64,000 nt of DNA from Zychaea mexicana. Lineage: Eukaryota; Mucoromycota; Mucoromycetes; Mucorales; Lichtheimiaceae. Each line of letters starts with the position of its first letter. Positions within the stretch are counted from its first letter, which is position 1. The stretch spans positions 62,001 to 126,000 of the forward strand of contig NW_026516713.1 of NCBI RefSeq assembly GCF_025766255.1, written 5' to 3'. The notes below the pieces were generated by a model, which was given only the letters and a program-made list of their open reading frames with translations, had not been told where the DNA came from and ran no database searches. Positions 12,487 through 25,920 of the stretch are shown one piece after another. Position numbers and translations under genes: made by a program.

Positions 12487-14526
12487 ATGAGCGATCTCGA
12501 TGGCAACGACGCCTTACTACAACTGCTTACCGAATCATGGGATGAACAACGATCACTTGCCGTCAGAAAATCGAAATGGACACGCGATTACCTTACACGC
12601 CTGACATCGCTACCCCTGGAAGAACTCTTGTGCGAACCTGACGAGCTTCGCGTCGAACAAGAAAAGATGAAAAGAGATGCCCAACAATTGGCATTTAATG
12701 ACTACCCTGCTTTTATATACGCCAACAAGTGTCGCCAACAAGTCGATTCAACGCTTGACGAATTGCAAGATCACCTCAGCGAGTTCCTGACGTCCGTTCC
12801 CGACCTACGAGACGCCTGCCAAGTATTTGGCCAATGCGCCCAGTCTATTGCCGACGAGCGTTCCAAGATTACACACGTGCTGGAACACCAAAACGTGCTT
12901 GTGGATCTTTTAGAAATACCACAACTGATGGAAACCTGTGTATGGAACGGGTATTATTCAGAAGCCATGGATCTTGCATCGCATGTACGCCTTTTGTTGG
13001 TCCGCTATCCGTTACCGATTGTACGCAGCATCCAGCAACAAGTTCAAGCATCCGCCGATTTGATGCTTGTTCAGCTTATTGCACATTTACGGCAACCCAT
13101 CAAGCTAGCAGCAGCTATGAACGTTATCGGCCACTTGCGACGTATGGATGTATTCGAGTCTGAAGTGGAACTACGTATGGTGTTTCTCCGGTGTAGACAC
13201 GACTATTTGACTCAGCGGCTGGACCGGATAAAAACTCGCAAAGAAGAAAACAACACACAGCACGAAGCTTTTGAGTACATGAAGCGCTATATCGACGTGA
13301 TGCGAGAGCAAATGTTCGAAATTGCAACGCAGTACATGTCTGTCTTTTCGCACCAAGAGCAGCAGAGCATCCTCATTCTATCCGACTATATGGTGCGCTT
13401 AATAGACGAACACTTTGAGGCCACCTTAAAGACACAGCTTGCCAAAATCACAGACACATCTTCAATAGCATCCCTTCTCACTCAGATCCAGTATTGCGGC
13501 ATGTCGCTCGGCAGAATTGGTTTGGATTTCCGTTACCTGTTTGTTCGTGCGTTTGAGGATACGATGCGACCATTGATTCTGCAGTGGATTGACAAGGCAA
13601 CGGAGGAACTGATCGCTACCATCACAACAGACAAGCAATCAAATACGTGGATGTCAGCAAGTAGTCGGTCGCATGAAAACAGAAATGGTAGCCAGGACGA
13701 TTACAGTCGACACCCCAACCAGCCGCCAATGCTTTTAGTCAATTACCCACCTCTTGCCATCTATACCAACGCCATTCTTTCCGCATTTAACGCCCTTCGT
13801 CTTCTACCCGCTGTCAGTCTGCTCCGACCGATTCAAAGTCATTTGGATGCCTGCTTTTTGGAAATCGGCAGTGCTGTAAAACAATATGCCGATGAGCAGG
13901 ATGAATCCAAGAGCGAAACTGGCGTCGTACGATCATTTATACTTGCGTATGTGCGGTGCTGTGTACCGTTTTTGAAGAGCTGCTTGCTGGATGTGATTTA
14001 CGCCAATATTCAATTACCTGAGGATGGTACAACGACGATCAACAATAGCGATTTAGAGGTGCTACTTGGTGTAGAATCAAAAGATGACTTGGTTGAGGAA
14101 GAACTCGAAACAAACGAAGACGATCGTCAGGACGATACACAAGCGAAAGAAGATAATTCTACCGCCGATAACGAATCCTCAAAACCAAACGACATGGACG
14201 GCATGGACGAAAATAACGACGGAAACAATAGTGACGAGGATGAGGATGGAGCGAAAATTAAAAAAACATACACACAAGAGCCACAAGAGCCGACTTTAGA
14301 GAGTAGTAGCGACGAAACTGTAAAACATCCCTCCAAGAACAACGACAGTGACACCATGGATAAAGACAACAAGGATACCAGTACCAGTGATACGAAAAGA
14401 AACAGTAAAGATGAAACATCCGGCGAAAGTACCGGCAACGCCGAAGAACAAGTTGTAGAGGATGATGCAGATAAAAGTACGAACGGTCCTAATAATGACA
14501 ATAAAGCCTTGGGTGTCCACGCTTAA
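12487..14526 (+). CDS. COG8: Conserved oligomeric Golgi complex subunit 8 (Cog8/Dor1)
   Basis: Single exon, 679 residues. I start at ATG 12487 (MSDLDGNDALLQLL) rather than at 12421, because the extra 22 residues lie in the short promoter shared with SNF8. The Dor1/Cog8 family core covers residues about 1-500: WTRDYLTRLTSLPLEELLCEP, FIYANKCRQQVDSTLDELQ, HQNVLVDLLEIPQLMETC, YYSEAMDLASHVRLL and RCRHDYLTQRLDRI are typical. Cog8 belongs to lobe B of the COG tether for retrograde traffic within the Golgi. The last 150-170 residues are a low-complexity Asp/Glu/Asn/Ser/Thr/Lys-rich tail, not part of the conserved fold. No intron is evident, unlike neighbours. Confidence 0.93.
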   Translation: MSDLDGNDALLQLLTESWDEQRSLAVRKSKWTRDYLTRLTSLPLEELLCEPDELRVEQEKMKRDAQQLAFNDYPAFIYANKCRQQVDSTLDELQDHLSEFLTSVPDLRDACQVFGQCAQSIADERSKITHVLEHQNVLVDLLEIPQLMETCVWNGYYSEAMDLASHVRLLLVRYPLPIVRSIQQQVQASADLMLVQLIAHLRQPIKLAAAMNVIGHLRRMDVFESEVELRMVFLRCRHDYLTQRLDRIKTRKEENNTQHEAFEYMKRYIDVMREQMFEIATQYMSVFSHQEQQSILILSDYMVRLIDEHFEATLKTQLAKITDTSSIASLLTQIQYCGMSLGRIGLDFRYLFVRAFEDTMRPLILQWIDKATEELIATITTDKQSNTWMSASSRSHENRNGSQDDYSRHPNQPPMLLVNYPPLAIYTNAILSAFNALRLLPAVSLLRPIQSHLDACFLEIGSAVKQYADEQDESKSETGVVRSFILAYVRCCVPFLKSCLLDVIYANIQLPEDGTTTINNSDLEVLLGVESKDDLVEEELETNEDDRQDDTQAKEDNSTADNESSKPNDMDGMDENNDGNNSDEDEDGAKIKKTYTQEPQEPTLESSSDETVKHPSKNNDSDTMDKDNKDTSTSDTKRNSKDETSGESTGNAEEQVVEDDADKSTNGPNNDNKALGVHA

Positions 14527-14726
14527 TAATTTGTAAGATGCCATTTTGGCCGTGAATGCAATTATCACAATGTTTAATAAGAAAACCGGTTTCAATCGTG
14601 AAATTACATTGACAGATGCAAATTTGTAATATGGCATCCGCTCCCTTAAGCTTATGAAAATGTTTTATTATTATACTTGAATGCAATAGTTGTATATGGT
14701 GGCCAGCACTCTCCGATATGACCCAT

Positions 14727-16024
14727 TTAGACATCTGCAGAGACATAACTGAAATCAATAACAAGCCTTTCCATCATTCGTGTATCAAACAATCTTTTTC
14801 CTGCCAATCCTACTTACCGATAGTTGAAGGATGTAACAAAAGGCCACTATCTTCAAGCACCAGAAGCCGCTGATGGCAGTATTCGTCCTGATGGATGGTA
14901 AGGCCATGAAACTCGGGGTATTCGAAGCACCGATATCCAGCGCGGATTGCCAGCAAGGTGATCGCTGATTGATCCTGACGATGGTTTTGCCGAGACGAAG
15001 AAGGTGGTGCAATGCAATTTTCCTCAATAGCACAATCGTACCACGGCGTAATGAGCTCGTCCACCACTTGCTGGTTATCCGCATCAAATCCAACTGCAGC
15101 ACCATTGCAGTTCTCAAACATTTCAAAATCCTTCCTCCGTAACTTGAAGTAATTGAACATGCCTGCGTGGTTGAACTTGGAACTGATTAAGCCTGTGCTC
15201 CGTGGCGACCAAAAACCGTGGCGTCGAATATATTGCGGTATCATTCGCATAAATAATGCATTGGGCACATCGCCTGTATCCAGCCAGACTACCACGCCAC
15301 CATACTTTATTTGCATCTCCTTGACGATTCCTGGCTTCCATGCGTATTGTCCTCGATTGATTTGGACGTTCCAGAATGCCGGGTATGCGTCGTAATTGAA
15401 GTCGACCAATTCATCGAAATATCCTTCGGTGTAGAGATTCTCAGCGATAGCCCGCTGGTGTTCGTCAATGCCGAGACTGTACACAACAAGTCGTGGAAAG
15501 TCTTCAGGTGCGACGTATTTCTTGAGCTCCTGAAACGTATATAACATGCTCTCGAGCGCGCAAAAGTGGTTGCTGCTGGCGGCTGTCACCACCGTGAACG
15601 GAAATCCACCATTTTCCTCGATAATCGGGTTGATACCTATTGCAGTCTCTCCATTGTCGACATCCTCATTTATAATGTTTTCGCTGTTGTTTTTGTAATC
15701 AGTGTCGAGTTCTGCAGCATCGTCAATGATATCCTCGGGGGAAAGCACGACCTCGTTGTTTGATTCGAGCGGCTGTGGTGGTTGACGGCACGTTTCGTCT
15801 GTACAGTCATCCGTGTATCCTCCTAACAGCAATATTAAAGAAAAACAGGGTTCAGCTGCCTGTCTTTCCGACTATAGAAAGAAACACCCGCGTGGGAGTC
15901 AAGATCATTCGCGCTTACCTGCTGGTATAGAAGAAGCATCGTTTGCCTGCCGCGCAATGAATATTAAACAGATTATACAGAATGCAAAAATAGATTGTAG
16001 GATGATGGAACGTTTGAGTGGCAT
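14727..16024 (-). CDS. Putative type II membrane glycosyltransferase, DUF1647-like
   Basis: Exon 1 starts at ATG 16024: MPLKRSIILQSIFAFC then a hydrophobic stretch ending RQAND, a signal anchor with basic cytosolic residues. A short intron (GTAAGC...GTTAG) leads to the main exon beginning GGYTDDCTDETC. An acidic stem follows, then the domain: PFTVVTAASSNHFCALESML, FPRLVVYSLGIDE, INRGQYAWKPGIVKEM, VVWLDTGDVPN (a DxD-like Asp-Thr-Gly-Asp), ISSKFNHAGMFNYF and NHRQDQSAITLLA. This layout fits Golgi DUF1647/GT8-like proteins; activity and substrate are unknown. A strong GTAAGT donor near the 3' end, joined to CTGCAG at 14731, would end the protein ...STIDV at 14727. If that intron is not used the stop is at 14810 (...STIGK). 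The gene converges on COG8. Confidence 0.62.
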
Positions 16025-17638
16025 GATAAAATGTCTATGTAAGCATGTGTAAGGAGGAATTAAGGAAAATCAAACGAGTGGATGAGACGGTATAAGTGCA
16101 AAAAGCAAAAGGGAGAGAGATTACGAAGGAGGGTGAGGGTTACGAGGGGGGGAGGAGGAGGAGGGCCACACACCAAAGAGTTTTGAAAGGTTAATCTTCG
16201 GAAAGCGATGACCGTGTCTCTGTTCTTTGTATCACATCAATCTATTTATAGTGACACGAGGCACACTTGATAGGATATAGCATGTACCAGGATGTTCTCT
16301 TTTCTTTGGTCCTTCTCTACTCATTACATTATAGCTCTAGTCTCATAATCTTGTAAACAGTCGACTGATAGACTTGTCTGCTTGCTGTTACTGAATTCAG
16401 GGGATGAGCACCTAGAATGTATGCAGATGACGTGTATGCTCCGCTCTTCCATATCAGTTCCTATAGTAAAAAACTTTTCGCTGAATATGAAAATTCTGCA
16501 CTGCCACTTGGCAGGGCAACCTCCGGTCATTGCCAGACTGGCAAGGCCTCACGCTGACGTTAATGAAAGACTGTTCCAGCCACTCTGCCCCACCATTTAT
16601 TATACGCAGTTCGCAAGTGCTTCTACTGTTACTGATGAATCTCTCCTGGCTACATATCTGTCAATGTGTGCTCGAGGACATACAACGGATCGCGGTTTGA
16701 ACCATTATTTAGAACCCCCATGAAGTGCACTACGCCATGTCAAGAACCATGATGAAGTCGGCGCGTATACTTGTCCGGAAAAGCGATACTCTATGTAATA
16801 CGAGAGTTTTTGTTTAGTGTCGTATGAATGCATTACTGGGGGAGCATAGTACCGGACCGTAGTTTATACACAATACGGCTTAGTAGTAAATGCTGCTGTG
16901 AGCGCACAACAGCCCTTTCTCAAAAATGGCTGATTATTTATTTTTGACGATGACGTCCCAATGATATATGCTGCTCCTTTGTATATATATATATTTATAG
17001 TAGTTCATATCATAGTAGTAACAGAAAAGTTGCCACGCGTAATCATGTAGCGATAACAACAGTGACGTAAGAAATATTGACGATCGCATTGGTAAGCGAC
17101 TATCATTATTTATATAATGGGTACGATATTAAGCTGTCAGGAACACATTTTATGCATTATGGTCCTTGTCAACAATTTATGATGACAACATCGTCCCGTA
17201 GTAGCAAAATGTCGGGTTATTGTCATCCAAACTTTTATCTCTCTTAAGTTTATGACAGCAGATACTAATAGCTGACTAAGCTCACTTGACTGTGCTAATA
17301 GTTCGTGCGCTTAGTCTACATATCTTAAGTGTGTGTACTACAAAGAAAATAGTTACGATGGTCGTGTTCAGCTAGAAAGAAATTCACAATCGTTGCTATG
17401 AGACAGTCATTCTCCAGTCAGCATAAGCGAGCCATAAAACCTGTCGTGCTGCCAGAATGATTTTCTTTGAGAGAGAGAAAGGTGATGCCACAGATCTAAA
17501 TTTAGGATCTTTTCAAGCATTTGGTTTTATTCGGTTGTACTGGGGGCGCGGAGAAAAAAGTGCATGAGCTACAACAATCAATTTCAAAAGAGGCGAGGAG
17601 GAATTTTCAAAGGCTGCTGAGTGGCTTGATACTTGGTT
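16025..17638. other. Intergenic, no gene recognised
   Basis: 1.6 kb between divergent genes (glycosyltransferase-like on minus, polymerase gamma on plus), so two promoters are expected. A G/A-rich tract covers about 16110-16190. A TATATATATATTTATA run is at 16983-16999. The 16382-16723 open frame shows no family motif. Confidence 0.5.
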
Positions 17639-20600
17639 ATGTCCACTAGAATCACCTGCGACACCAAAGTATTGCGACGCATTACACTGACGACACGATC
17701 GATCGATGCCAGACTACTACACACCAGCAGAGTTATATCTGCAAAAGCAGCTTTGTCAAAAAAGAATAACCCTGATGGTATGACTTTGATCATTAAAACG
17801 CGCTCACCATTCAAGTTGACCCGACAACGCTGACACAATTACCATCCTTCAACCACTCATTGTAGTGCGAATCAACGCAGCCAACGTTCAACTTCTGTCA
17901 CCTAAGCTTCATGCGCAAGTATTTGGACGCAGCTCACCTAGTGGCGCAAGAGATTTAAAGGCGCGTAAAGCAGCTGCCAAAGAGCACTTGGAGCTGCAAG
18001 GCATATGGGGCAAGGCCAGCGATGTACAGGAACCAATAGCGCTGAAACTTCCTGAAATATACGGGCGCGACATCGAAGAACACTTTATGCGGATTGGTTT
18101 TGAGCAGAGTGGATCGTATTTGGAGAAAGCGGAACAGTTTGCCGATATCAGTCTACCATCCATGCCCAACACGTGGAGTCAGCAACCAGGATGGACGCGA
18201 TATGACAAAGGTAGCGGCAAAGCGGCATCGGTAGATCACCCAGAGGAAGAAATGCTCGTATTTGATGTTGAAGTCCTGGTAAACACCGGCCAATATCCGG
18301 TGATGGCAGTGGCAGCATCCGGCGAAGCGTGGTATTCGTGGACATCTCCCTATCTATCAGGTGATAGCGACAACCCTAATCATCTCATACCCCTGGGTAG
18401 CGGGAAGGAGCGCATAGTGGTTGGCCATAATGTTGGATATGACAGAGCACGAATAGCGAATGAGTATAGTCGAGCACAATCAGACATACGGTATCTTGAT
18501 ACGATGAGCCTGCATATTGCAGTGTCCGGACTCTGCTCGCAACAACGACCGGCGTGGACCAAAAGGAAGAACCAACAGGATAAAGCCGCTATGGGCGCTA
18601 CGACAGCTGGCGCGGTTGGAGCTGTGGACGGAGAAATATCACAGCCGGATTTTCAAGAAGCCAAATTTTTTGATGTGAGTTCGCTCAATAGTCTCAAAGA
18701 CGTTGCCAAATTCCACTGTGATATCGAACTCGATAAATCTGTACGATCGTATTTTGAAACCGGCACTTTACAAGATATCCAAGAGAACTTTCAAGAAGCG
18801 ATGCGGTACTGCGCGCTGGACGTGGACATGACCCATCGCATCTACAAGGTCGTACTCCCAAAGTTTCGCGCCAATTGTCCACATCCCGTCTCGTTTGCTG
18901 GCATGTTAAATATGGGCAACTCGTTTTTGACCGTGACAGAAAAATGGGAACATTATTTGGAGCGATCATCAAGGAAGCATGATGAGTTAAGCGATATGGT
19001 GGATGTTAAGCTCAGCGACCTAGCAGAAAAGGCGCGCGTTTTGGTCGACCAACCAGAGGTGTGGCAAAATGACCCATGGCTATGCCAGCTGGACTGGCAT
19101 GTCAACCCCCGGCAGCGCAAGCTGAAAGGACAGCCTAAATGGTACAAGGACGCTTATGATTCCAAAACTGAGAAGCTCAAAATATCCATTCGGTCACGGA
19201 TCGCACCAGTTCTTCTGCGGTTAAAATGGAACGGTCATCCACTGCACTATATTCCAAAACAAGGGTGGTGTTACAAGGTGCTACTCAGCCAAGTCGATGA
19301 AAATACACCCAAGCCAATACTTCAAGATGATACTTATAGTTATATCAAGGTTCCTCACAAGGACGGTGCTGACGCCAACTGCGGTAACCCGCTCGCGAAG
19401 GGATACATTGGTGCTTATGAAGACCGGACAATGACATCCGAGTATGAAGCAGCCAAGCAGGCGCTTGAACTCAATGCCAAATCAGCATATTGGATCAGCG
19501 CACGAGAACGTATTTTGGGTCAGTTTGTCGTGTGGGACAACAATACTGACGTCGATATGAAACTACCCAAGCGGCAACAAAACGACGGCAAATATGGCAT
19601 GATCCTCCCTCAGATGGTAACGATGGGTACCGTTACTCGACGTGCTGTTGAGAAAACGTGGCTGACTGCAAGTAACGCCAAGGCCAACCGGATCGGATCT
19701 GAACTGAAATCAATGGTTGAAGTTCCAGAAGGCTACAAGATCGTTGGTGCGGACGTTGACTCGGAAGAACTATGGATTTCCAGTGTGATTGGCGACGCTC
19801 AATTTGGCTTTCATGGTGCGTCGGCTCTTGGTTGGATGACGCTGCAAGGCTCCAAATCAGAAGGCACGGATCTGCACTCCAAGACGGCCAGTATTTTGGG
19901 TATCAGCCGTGACAAGGCCAAGATTTTCAACTATGCACGGATCTACGGCGCAGGCGTAAAATATGCGACCAGCCTGCTATTGCAATACAGTCAAGGCATG
20001 GATCCTGAAACAGCAAAAGAACGTGCGCTTGCACTATATGCAAGTACGAAAGGCGAAAAGGAGCACTCGACCAAGAATCGGTTCGATCGGCAGTTTTGGC
20101 ATGGCGGTAGCGAGAGTTACATGTTCAACGCACTTGAAGACATTGCGCTCTCGAAAGAACCTCGAACGCCGGTGTTAGGGTGTGCGATCACGGATGCATT
20201 GAAGCCGAGATATACAGGCACACAGTTCCTTACTTCCCGTGTCAACTGGGTCGTGCAGAGTTCGGGTGTGGATTACCTCCATCTATTAATTACATCGATG
20301 GCCCACTTGATCGATCGATATCAGATCAATGCAAGGTTCATGCTATCAGTACACGACGAAGTTCGGTACCTGTCAACCGAAGAAGATAAGCACCGTACAG
20401 CACTGGCCCTTCAAGTGGCCAATCTTTGGACACGAGCTTTGTTCAGCTGGAAAATGGGTGTTGAAAGCTTACCACAGGTTAGCAAAGCTGAGATTCTTGT
20501 GGTGACGCAAATTGACTTGATATCTTCTATTTTTACAATAGAGTGTGGCATTCTTTTCTGCAGTTGATATTGACCATGTCCTCCGTAAAGAGCCCAGCAT

Positions 20601-21060
20601 GCCATGTACAACGCCATCACACGAGGAAAAGATCAAAGAAGGCGTCACTTGTACTGTGGATGATACCTTGTGCGAACTTGAAGCAGTTACACAACAGTCG
20701 CGCAACAATGTGTGTTTGCTGGGTGATGCCCGAGAAACAACGGGCCGGAAGATCGATGATAAAGTAATCAAGCGCAATCTACAAAAGCTTCAAAAGCCGC
20801 GGGAGCCATGCAGCTTAGATTTCCTGAAGGCCCAGATGCACGAGAACTACAGGGCAACATTATCCCCCGCATCCCCGCAGGGACGTGAAACTGAAGAAAT
20901 CGTAACGCAGTCATTACCTACTGCCCCACTGTCATTACCCGCATTTGAATTCCATCAAGTCAGCCGAGTCCGTACTGTTGTTCACACTGGTCGCAGACGT
21001 GCATCTCCATCATCACAATCCTCGTCATCATTTGTAAAAACTGTGCATCCCATCTTCTAA
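17639..21060 (+). CDS. MIP1: Mitochondrial DNA polymerase gamma, catalytic subunit
   Basis: Three exons (17639-17777, 17866-20477, 20542-21060) splice to 1089 residues. Exon 1 encodes a mitochondrial presequence (MSTRITCDTKVLRRITLTTR, many Arg/Thr, few acids). Exon 2 starts VRINAANVQLLSPKLHAQVF. The 3'-5' exonuclease region shows motif I FDVEV (D-x-E), HNVGYDRARI and YCALDVDMT. The family-A polymerase domain shows motif A VGADVDSEELWIS, motif B RDKAKIFNYARIYGAG and motif C HDEVRYL; all catalytic aspartates are present. Exon 3 continues SVAFFSAVDIDHVLRKE, a conserved end of the catalytic domain, then a divergent tail of about 145 residues ending KTVHPIF. The enzyme replicates mtDNA. The tail resembles the fungal Mip1 C-terminal extension in position; its role here is inference. 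Confidence 0.96.
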
Positions 21061-22849
<1,789 letters not shown>

Positions 22850-24799
22850 ACCCTCCAAATACCATGTATTATTCTTCCTCCTCCGCAAAACTTACACATT
22901 TACACTTACAGAAACCAATTCGTCTTAAACTCCTTGTTCTCAATCATCCTCCTTGTTCGTTCTTTTGATTCTTATTTTTATTCGTCCCTCTCGCACTTAG
23001 TCATCCCGAATTTTGGCGTAATATAGATTCAACATGTTTGCTATTTTTACCAAATCATAACCGAGTGCTTTTCTTTGTTCGTTTCTGAGTAACCAAGCTA
23101 GCGCTTTTGGGATTACCTTGTGATTACTGTGATTGATAGCGATCAATTTTGGATTTTGGATCCAGCTATTCATCTCCACATTTTCTTTTGTAGTGCCGCA
23201 TGCCAAACTATACATTATATTTAGTGGTGGTACAACTTTTCGCATATACACATCCGCTTGGGTAATGTTAGATCATCACAGTTGAGATAAGGTTGGTAGC
23301 AATAAGAGCTCAATGATGGCTATCGACCAATATATCATAATCATCACTCGTATCGAATTACTCCATAGATCTCAATCGCTAAGCAGCAAACTCTTGCTTA
23401 GTTCGTACGAGGAGAAAGAAGATTGGTTTCAAAGAGCATTTTTGTGTCCACATCAAAATGGCTATACAGATCTCAAAAATACCTTCAACCGGATGAGTAC
23501 ACGTTACCTGTGTTGATCTCATCTGCTGTCTCTTCTGTTAATGGCTAACTGTGTTCAAAAGGGTTGTTCTTCTGTGTGACAAATCACAAGCTGTTGTCGA
23601 GAAGGATTGATCATACAGACCGCCTTTTCTTTTCTCCACGGAATAGCGCCACAATAGCCGCTTTTTCTTTTCTCCACGGGATACTGATAGAGATTTGCCA
23701 AAAAAAAAGTCCGCCTTCTATTTCTCCACGGAACCGAAAAGTTATTTCACCAGAAACTCCGCCTCTTCTTTTCTCCACGGGATACCAATGCCGGTTTCAT
23801 GGCCGGGTGTTCCAGATCAGTTGAGCGACATGGTTACAACGATAAGAATTAAGAAGTATCTGGTACGGAAGAACGTTTTTTTCCTCCCGTACGTAATATA
23901 TAATTACCAAAAGGGTGTGCATAGATGCTATTAATAGTTAGCTAATAAACATACATGTAGTGATCCGGCAATCGATTGCAGTTAGAAATACGGTGCTCAG
24001 TTCTTCTCTTTCATTGCTGCTTTGCTACAGTATACCTGCGTCAAATTTCACATGCGGTACGGCATAAAAACCCAGCTCAACATCATCTATCAGTATCATA
24101 TTTATTCAATACTTTACAATAAAAAAAAGTATGATTAAATGTTTCATATAAAAATATTAGCATTGTAGTATATTGTGCGCAGCATAGCCCTCCCTACGGA
24201 GGTAGCAGACCAATTTGCACGACTTCTATAATGTCATTCCTATTGAGAAGTTTTCATCTTTCCCGTTGCTCAATAACGTTATTTAAGCCAATTTGCACTA
24301 ACAATCTTCTTGATACTACGCGTACTCTTAATACGAATTGAAGCAATTAATAGTTACCGTTTGATGAGCTTCGGCCTACTGTATTTCGCCAATATGTAAG
24401 GTATTGTCAAATGCATTAAGCATTTTTTAGTATCTATGTGTGATATTGTATTAAATACATACTGTAGCGATAGTCATATAAACTGTTCAAGACTACGGAT
24501 CCCCTAGAATCTTGCAGCGTAAAGGAGCCATTCAATGCCAAACTACAGTATTATGTATAGCAAAAGAATTACGCTAAGGAACAGCGGCTAAGCAGTTATT
24601 TATGAAGTACGTACAGGCCCTTTGACAGCTTCTCTAGTACACTCGCTCATAGATGACGGTGATCCTATATGTGAGTACTTGTATCGGCTCTGGTAAATCT
24701 CTAGCTATAGATTTTTTTCATTCTCCCATCTAGTCAACTATCCAGATTAAGCTTTCATCTTTTTTTGTGCACGTAATTTGAAAGAAGTATTTTATTAAT
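22850..24799. other. Gene-poor stretch after GAL10
   Basis: About 2 kb with the GAL10 3' UTR and no supported gene. Open frames are short and without motifs. It contains the 25-bp repeat cluster described separately and A-runs at 23700 and 24121. Confidence 0.5.
23620..23783. repeat. Four interspersed 25-bp repeats (CCGCYTYTTCTTTTCTCCACGG family)
   Basis: Near-identical 25-mers start at 23620, 23658, 23711 and 23759. Each begins CCGC, has a pyrimidine core (TTCTTTTC) and ends CTCCACGGRAT or CTCCACGGAAC. They are separated by unrelated spacers of 13, 28 and 23 bases. No such copy was noticed elsewhere in the window. Function unknown; a protein-binding cluster or decayed minisatellite are both possible. 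Confidence 0.75.
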
Positions 24800-25347
24800 G
24801 AGAAGTGCTACGGGTACGAGTTTTTTTCTTACGCGTACGAGTTTTTCTAAGCGGGTTTAAGTGGTTGTGTTGTGAAACCTCATATAGCCAATCCGATTGC
24901 CGTCCTACACGTACGAGTTTTTTGCTAAAGGAACTGAACAGCATATGCGTACGAGGTTTTGTCTATCCATCAGTCTTCCCCTATTTAGATGGCCTTGTCA
25001 AAATAGCTAGCTATTGTCATACTTCTTGATGTAAAACTGCTCAATAAATCGGCGCAATGGGTTTAATTACGTTGTTCTTTTTGAGATCTTACAGGATTCT
25101 GTTCTGCCACTATACAGTAATGGCATATATAAGTTTTGCATTCGCTTCTTTTCTTTAATTCTTAACCTTTTCCCAATATTAGATGGCACACTGAACTCGA
25201 TATCAGTATTTTAATCAATCAAGCAATTCATTTGTTTGTGTGGAGGGAGTTTTCTATCGAGTCCACAAAGGTAACAATCGCTTATGAAATAACTCTGGGC
25301 AGCGCTCTTTTACGCGTATGGATTTTTTTAACCTGGTTCCACGTAAA
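24800..25347 (+). repeat. Left arm of large inverted repeat
   Basis: This arm matches the reverse complement of 26157-26689 over its whole length with scattered substitutions and small indels (I estimate above 85% identity by eye). Anchors: GAGAAGTGCTAC at the outer tip, GTGGTTGTGTTGTGAAACCTC, CCAATCCGATTGCCGTC, CTCAATAAATCGGCGCAATGG and GGGCAGCGCTCTTTTACGCG at the inner end. The arm carries several CGCGTACGAGTTTTT motifs. The outer tip is preceded by TTAAT. Confidence 0.9.
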
Positions 25348-25463
25348 TCATAAGTAGCGGGGACAAATTTTGACAGTTGTCTGCTTACACGTACGAGTTT
25401 TTTCTATCCTGGTTCTACGTAAATTATAACTAGCTGGGGTAAATTTTGACAGCTATCTGCTAA
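25312..25463. repeat. Tandem duplication, about 76 bp x 2
   Basis: Two adjacent units run about 25312-25386 and 25387-25463. Each reads ACRCGTAYGRRTTTTTT, then CCTGGTTCYACGTAAAT, then GGGGNNAAATTTTGACAG and a TCTGCT end. The first unit overlaps the inner end of the left inverted-repeat arm, suggesting local duplication of the arm tip. Confidence 0.7.
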
Positions 25464-25696
25464 CGCGTACGAGTTTTCTTAAGCCTGCTTGCAGTGAGTT
25501 ATTTGTTAATCTGAAGACCGTTCAAACAGCTCCATAGGAAGTGGAAGTTTCATAGGAAACTTGCTCACTGTAATTTCGAGTACTATATGCGTTTCAAATG
25601 TAAAAAGACTATGATCTAACATATTAAGTAGAAATAATAGTGAGGATAAGTACTGGCTCCCTACTTCATAACAAGACCAAGACTATAACATTGAAA

Positions 25697-25920
25697 GATT
25701 GCGCCTTACATACATGTCTTACATCCAAATGATCCTTGCACCGGAAACAGCCATTTTACTTATAGCTGAAGATCTGGAAGAAGGTAGAAGGAGCAAAAAT
25801 CTAAATGAATGGGATCTAATGCAGATAGAAGGTGTTGAAGATCTCACATCTTATGCACGACTTCGCATGTGGAAAAGTGCACAGTTTGGTTCCATTGTAT
25901 TTCCAGAAACGTATAAATAG
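25697..25920 (+). pseudogene. RTC4-like domain fragment between the inverted-repeat arms
   Basis: A short frame ends at the TAG 25918-25920. It reads YIQMILAPETAILLIAEDLE, then a divergent stretch, then ARLRMWKSAQFGSIVFPE. The pattern 'vLvPElavrLI.eDm ... Ar.im..S..fGe..fp' is that of the C-terminal RTC4-like domain (named for yeast restriction-of-telomere-capping protein 4), often multicopy in Mucoromycota. There is no ATG that gives a full-length protein and the N-terminal part is missing, so it is a fragment or a last exon. It sits in the loop of the large inverted repeat, which suggests a captured or element-borne gene. The family call is from a remembered motif pattern and moderate at best. 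Confidence 0.4.

Noticed and set aside
14127..14501. 124-residue minus-strand frame antisense to COG8
   Set aside because: Pure by-product of the low-complexity Asp/Glu/Ser codons of the COG8 tail.
16382..16723. 113-residue plus-strand frame
   Set aside because: No conserved motif, lies in a divergent promoter region and begins at a non-ATG-like context.
17865..17900. Start of polymerase gamma at 17865
   Set aside because: It is a GTG created at a splice junction; an upstream ATG exon (17639) with a mitochondrial presequence joins in frame.
23620..23783. CRISPR-like array
   Set aside because: Eukaryotic nuclear DNA, spacers of unequal length (13-28 bases), only four imperfect copies and no cas genes.
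24805..25029. 74-residue protein LRVRVFFLRVRVFLSGF... and its minus-strand twin at 26496-26684
   Set aside because: The same non-coding inverted-repeat arm read twice; frames break between the copies.
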